Origin: Amycolatopsis sp. NBC_01480
Lineage (GTDB): Bacteria > Actinomycetota > Actinomycetes > Mycobacteriales > Pseudonocardiaceae
Reading direction: 5' to 3'
DNA length: 64,000 nucleotides
Assembly: GCF_036227205.1 (NCBI RefSeq)
Contig: NZ_CP109442.1
Location: 620,001-684,000 of the forward strand
Shown here: piece by piece, positions 61,259 to 64,000 of the stretch
How the letters are laid out: every line of letters begins with the position of its first letter
How positions within the stretch are numbered: position 1 is the stretch's first letter
Position numbers and translations under genes: made by a program
Notes under the pieces: generated by a model
The model's database searches: none
Seen by the model: the letters and a program-made list of their open reading frames with translations, nothing else
Told to the model about the DNA's origin: nothing

Positions 61259-61405
61259 GGGATTCAGTGCACCGGCGGATGATGTCCGATCCGTTTCATC
61301 CGGAACACCGGCGTGTTACCAGACTCGCCCTGGGTAACGCTTGGCCACACCCTGCGTTAACACCGGTTCCCTTGCCAGGGACCAAAAAGGAGCCTTTCGG
61401 CCAGC
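61259..61405. promoter_or_regulatory. Upstream region of the Nit1C-type operon: GTTAC-like half sites and a LysR terminator
   Basis: The 147 bp between the LysR stop and the operon start. A palindrome GTTACC-12 bp-GGTAAC lies at 61315-61338, and a further GTTAAC at 61356-61361. Such GTTAC blocks recall GlnR half sites, but the spacing does not fit the classical a/b-site rule exactly. Nearer LysR, AAAGG-CT-CCTTT with a T-run and TCCCT-TGCC-AGGGA (about 61366-61395) could end the LysR transcript. Confidence 0.4.
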
Positions 61406-62305
61406 TCAGCGGTCCTTCGGAGCAGTCGCGGCCGGATCGTGGATCCCGCAATCGGCGGTGATCTCGGCCGTCGCTTGCGCCGCGGCGAAGAAGGCCTCGG
61501 CCAGCGGCGAGGTGCGCGACGCCGCCATCGCGAGGCACACCTGGTCGGGCGCGAGTTCCGGGACGGGCACGTAGCTGATGTCCGGACGTGAGTAGAAGAC
61601 CGTCTCCGAACGAGCCACGAACGAAATGCCCCGGCCGGCCGCGACGTGCTCGAGCTTCTCCTCCACGCCGCGCACCCGGAGCCCGGGGTCGGGCAGCGGG
61701 CGCCGGGTCGGGTGCGTGTCCGGGCCGGCGTGCCAGACCAGCGGCTCACCGGCCAGGTCGGCCTCGGTGACCTCCTCCTTGCCGGCCAGCCGGTGGCCGG
61801 CGGGCAGCACCACCAGCAGCGGCTCGGTGTACAGCGGGGTGACGCGCAGGCCGGTCTCGTCGATGGGCAGCCGCACATAACCGACGTCGATCCGGCCGTC
61901 GAGCAGCATCGGGGCCTGGTCGTCCCATTCGGTCCGCTGCACGTCCAGGACCACGTCCGGATGCCGGACCTCGAACGCCCGGGCCGCCGGGATGACCGGG
62001 ATGCCCGTCCGGAACCCGACTGCCAGCCGCCGGCTGCCGCGCGCGGCCACGGTCACGCGGCGGCGGACCGCGTCCGCGGAGGCGAGCAGCGGACCGGTGT
62101 CGGACAGCAGCTGCCGGCCGGCGTCGGTCAGCGCCACGCCGTGGCTGTCGCGGGTGAACAGCGCGGCGCCGAGATCCTGTTCCAGCGCCCGGATCTGCCG
62201 GCTGAGCACCGGCTGCGCGATGTGCAGCTCTTCGGCGGCCCGGCCGAAATGCAGCCTTTCGGCGACGGCGAGGAAGTAGCGCAGTTTGCGCAGGTCCAGA
62301 TCCAT
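61406..62305 (-). CDS. LysR family transcriptional regulator
   Basis: A 299-residue LTTR. The winged HTH spans residues 5-65 (LRKLRYFLAVAERLHFGRAA, then AQPVLSRQIRALEQDLGAAL). The PBP-like effector domain covers ~95-290. ATG at 62305. It is divergent from an F420/NADP-oxidoreductase-like gene (183-bp gap), the usual LysR target geometry. It also lies upstream of the Nit1C-type operon on the same strand and might influence it, but a terminator-like hairpin separates them. Confidence 0.9.
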   Translation of the reverse strand: MDLDLRKLRYFLAVAERLHFGRAAEELHIAQPVLSRQIRALEQDLGAALFTRDSHGVALTDAGRQLLSDTGPLLASADAVRRRVTVAARGSRRLAVGFRTGIPVIPAARAFEVRHPDVVLDVQRTEWDDQAPMLLDGRIDVGYVRLPIDETGLRVTPLYTEPLLVVLPAGHRLAGKEEVTEADLAGEPLVWHAGPDTHPTRRPLPDPGLRVRGVEEKLEHVAAGRGISFVARSETVFYSRPDISYVPVPELAPDQVCLAMAASRTSPLAEAFFAAAQATAEITADCGIHDPAATAPKDR

Positions 62306-62488
62306 GGAGCCTCCCGGTCCGGCGATGCCTTCAGGGTATCACCACTACTGAAAGAAGTCTTGGACAGTTACTCCGGTCAATGGTTGGCTGAATAACATCA
62401 GGACTTGAGGACAGGGCGCAAAACGGAAATGCTTCCTGGAATTCGTCGAGCCCTTCGTATTATTCCAATCCAGAAATCAGGAATACCC
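62306..62488. promoter_or_regulatory. Divergent LysR / oxidoreductase promoter region
   Basis: 183 bp, clearly less GC-rich than the genome, especially 62335-62400 and 62455-62488. It must hold both promoters and the LysR site. I could not single out one T-N11-A box with confidence. No gene is seen. Confidence 0.5.
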
Positions 62489-63097
62489 ATGAGCAGCGTC
62501 AGCATTATCGGGCTGGGAACGATGGCCCGCACTCTGGCCGCCCGGGCACTCGCCGGCGGCAACGCCGTCGAGGTCATCGGCCGCGACCCGGCCAAAACCG
62601 GGGAAGTGGCCGCCGCGCTCGGCGCCACGGCCGGCGCCGTCCCCACCGGGGACATCGTCATCCTCGCCGTGCCGTACGCCGGCGCCGGGCCGGTCGTCGC
62701 CCAATTCGGCGACGCGCTGGCCGGCAAGATCGTCATCGACATCGCCAACCCCGTCACCCCCGACCTCAAGGGCCTGGCCACCCCCGACGGCAGTTCCGCC
62801 GCGCAGGAGATCGCCAAGGCGGTCCCGGCGAGCACGCCCGTGGTGAAGGCGTTCAACACCGTCTTCGGGCACGTCCTGACGCCGGGCCGCACGCTGGACG
62901 TGCTCCTGGCCGGCGACGACACGCGGGCCAAGACCAGCGTGTCGGCGTTTATCAAGAGCCTCGGGCTGCGCCCGCTGGACGTCGGCGGCCTGGAAATGGC
63001 GCGGTGGCTGGAAGGAACGGGCCTGCTGATGATCAGCCTGGCCGGCCACGGCGTCGGGAGCTTCGACTTCTCGCTCGGCATCGACCTTCTCGGCTGA
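62489..63097 (+). CDS. F420-dependent NADP oxidoreductase-like (NADPH:F420 reductase family) protein
   Basis: A 202-residue Rossmann protein: VSIIGLGTMARTLAARALAG, EVIGRDPAKTG, DIVILAVPYAG, VIDIANPVTP, VKAFNTVFGHVL. This matches the Fno-like family that moves hydride between NADPH and F420, although many small homologues bind only NADP. The ATG at 62489 with AGGAA is chosen; an in-frame ATG at 62405 gives an unrelated basic tail. Followed 30 bp later by an NAD-dependent epimerase gene, likely one transcript under the divergent LysR regulator. Confidence 0.85.
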   Translation: MSSVSIIGLGTMARTLAARALAGGNAVEVIGRDPAKTGEVAAALGATAGAVPTGDIVILAVPYAGAGPVVAQFGDALAGKIVIDIANPVTPDLKGLATPDGSSAAQEIAKAVPASTPVVKAFNTVFGHVLTPGRTLDVLLAGDDTRAKTSVSAFIKSLGLRPLDVGGLEMARWLEGTGLLMISLAGHGVGSFDFSLGIDLLG

Positions 63098-63127
63098 GCA
63101 CCACTTCACTCAAGAAGGAGCAGCAGC

Positions 63128-64000
63128 GTGCGCGTTTTCGTCACTGGCGGGACCGGCCATTCCGGTTCACACATCATCCCCGAGCTGATCGCCGCCGGGC
63201 ACGAGGTGACCGGGCTGGCCCGGTCGGACGCGTCCGCGGCGGCGCTGTCCGCGCTCGGCGCGAAGGTGCGGCGCGGCGACATCGAGGATCTCGACGGGCT
63301 CAAGGAGGCGGCCGCGGATTCCGACGGCGTCATCCACGTCGCGCACCGGCAAGACCTGCTTCCCACCGGCGGGATCGACGCCGTGGCCGCCGCGGAGGTC
63401 CCGATCATGCTCGCGTACGGCGATGCGCTCGCGGGCACCGGAAAGCCGCTGGTCGTGGCCGGGAGCATCGGCTCGCCCGGGAACCTAGGCCGGCCGGCGA
63501 CCGAGGCGGACCCGGCCCTGTCCGCCGGCGCCGAGCACCGGGGCACCCTGCGGGCCCGCAACGTCGTGGAGACCACCGTCATCGGCCTCGCCGAGCGGGG
63601 AGTGCGGTCTTCGGTCGTGCGGATCGCCAACATCGCGCACAGCACCACCGATCGGGCCGGCTTTCTCGTGCAGCTGATCGCGCTCGCGAAGGAGAAGGGC
63701 TTCGCCGGCTACCCCGGAGACGGCGCGAACCAGTGGAACGCCGTGCACATCCGCGATGTCGCGTCCTTGTTCCGCCTGGCGCTGGAGAAGGGGCCGGCCG
63801 GCCGGTACTGGCACGCGGTCGGGGACGGGGGCATCCCGCTCCGCGAGATCGCCGAGGCCATCGGCAGCCGGCTGGGCCTGCCCGTCGTGAGCATTCCCGC
63901 GGACGAGCTGATGGTGCCGGGCTATTTCGGCTTCCTCGCGAACATCGTCACGCGGAATTACCCGGCGGACAATCTCGAGACCCGCCGGACGCTCGGCTGG
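63128..64000 (+). CDS. NAD(P)-dependent epimerase/dehydratase family protein (truncated by window end)
   Basis: At least 291 residues; the frame is still open at the right edge. An extended-SDR protein with VFVTGGTGHSGSHIIPELIA, GVIHVAHRQD, VAGSIGSPGN and NAVHIRDVASLFRLALEKGP. This is typical of the actinobacterial NmrA/epimerase group that often follows an F420-reductase-like gene. GTG at 63128, with AAGGAG about 12 nt upstream. The YxxxK pair of classical SDRs is not evident: the place holds HRGTLRARNVVE. Substrate unknown. Confidence 0.85.
   Translation, partial: MRVFVTGGTGHSGSHIIPELIAAGHEVTGLARSDASAAALSALGAKVRRGDIEDLDGLKEAAADSDGVIHVAHRQDLLPTGGIDAVAAAEVPIMLAYGDALAGTGKPLVVAGSIGSPGNLGRPATEADPALSAGAEHRGTLRARNVVETTVIGLAERGVRSSVVRIANIAHSTTDRAGFLVQLIALAKEKGFAGYPGDGANQWNAVHIRDVASLFRLALEKGPAGRYWHAVGDGGIPLREIAEAIGSRLGLPVVSIPADELMVPGYFGFLANIVTRNYPADNLETRRTLGW

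Noticed and set aside
61259..61405. A definite GlnR box upstream of the Nit operon
   Set aside because: GTTAC-like blocks exist but their spacing does not match the known a-site/b-site rule, so it is listed only as a weak observation.
1..64000. tRNA or rRNA genes, insertion sequences, integrases, prophage or a large biosynthetic cluster (PKS/NRPS)
   Set aside because: I found no cloverleaf-like or rRNA-like stretch in the gaps and no transposase, integrase, capsid, ketosynthase or adenylation-condensation genes in either strand.

Overview
The window is very GC-rich, densely packed actinobacterial chromosome. Several gene families point to a mycolic-acid-free actinomycete of the Pseudonocardiaceae, with Amycolatopsis as my best guess (inference, no search was run). 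These families are a mycothiol-type DinB/MDMPI enzyme, an F420-type PPOX oxidoreductase, a DUF5302-like mini-protein, PaaX, many TetR regulators, and frequent GTG/TTG starts. I see no rRNA or tRNA gene, no insertion sequence, no CRISPR array and no prophage. Most genes sit in short operons with ATGA/GTGA overlaps.

0-18 kb: a flavin amine/amino-acid oxidase cut by the left edge; TetR genes; an alpha/beta hydrolase; valine dehydrogenase (vdh); then a tryptophan-catabolic operon PaaX - tryptophan 2,3-dioxygenase - kynureninase-like enzyme. Divergent from it is an SDR/enoyl-CoA hydratase pair. A lipid or acyl-CoA set follows (SDR, aminoglycoside-phosphotransferase-like kinase, histidine phosphatase, acyl-CoA synthetase), and then a stand-alone family A DNA polymerase.

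18-35 kb: two small cysteine-bearing membrane proteins, the DEAH helicase HrpA, a CPA2-type antiporter, a saccharopine-dehydrogenase-like enoyl reductase, a BVMO-like monooxygenase with an overlapping SDR, a secreted GH46 chitosanase, a secreted L,D-transpeptidase, a PHP protein, a phosphoesterase, and a GntR regulator divergent from a sugar-acid dehydratase of the IlvD/Edd family.

35-53 kb: VanW-domain protein, MFS exporter, GGDEF diguanylate cyclase with an I-site, an ABC exporter pair, a DHFR-like protein, a frameshifted nitroreductase remnant, a TetR regulator with two matching candidate operators, an operon of putative leader peptide - GNAT - second IF-1, a class A flavin monooxygenase, a PIG-L deacetylase, a G-rich low-complexity intergenic stretch, RidA, MtnA with an internal repeat expansion, and an F420/PPOX protein.

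53-61 kb: the most interesting region. It is an eight-gene minus-strand operon of the Nit1C / MSMEG_0565-0572 nitrogen-starvation type: flavin oxidoreductase, amidohydrolase, Sll0783-like protein, radical SAM protein, GNAT-AIR synthase fusion, two tandem nitrilase-superfamily proteins and a glycosyltransferase. One of the two nitrilase-like proteins keeps the Glu-Lys-Cys triad. The other has Asp in place of both Glu and Cys, so it looks like a pseudoenzyme partner. No long canonical Nit1C nitrilase is visible.

61-64 kb: a LysR regulator, an F420/NADP-oxidoreductase-like protein and an NAD-dependent epimerase that runs off the right edge.

Three copies of a 46-bp palindrome (14.6, 23.2 and 30.8 kb) each sit exactly at a gene 3' end. 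They look like a dispersed terminator-type repeat.
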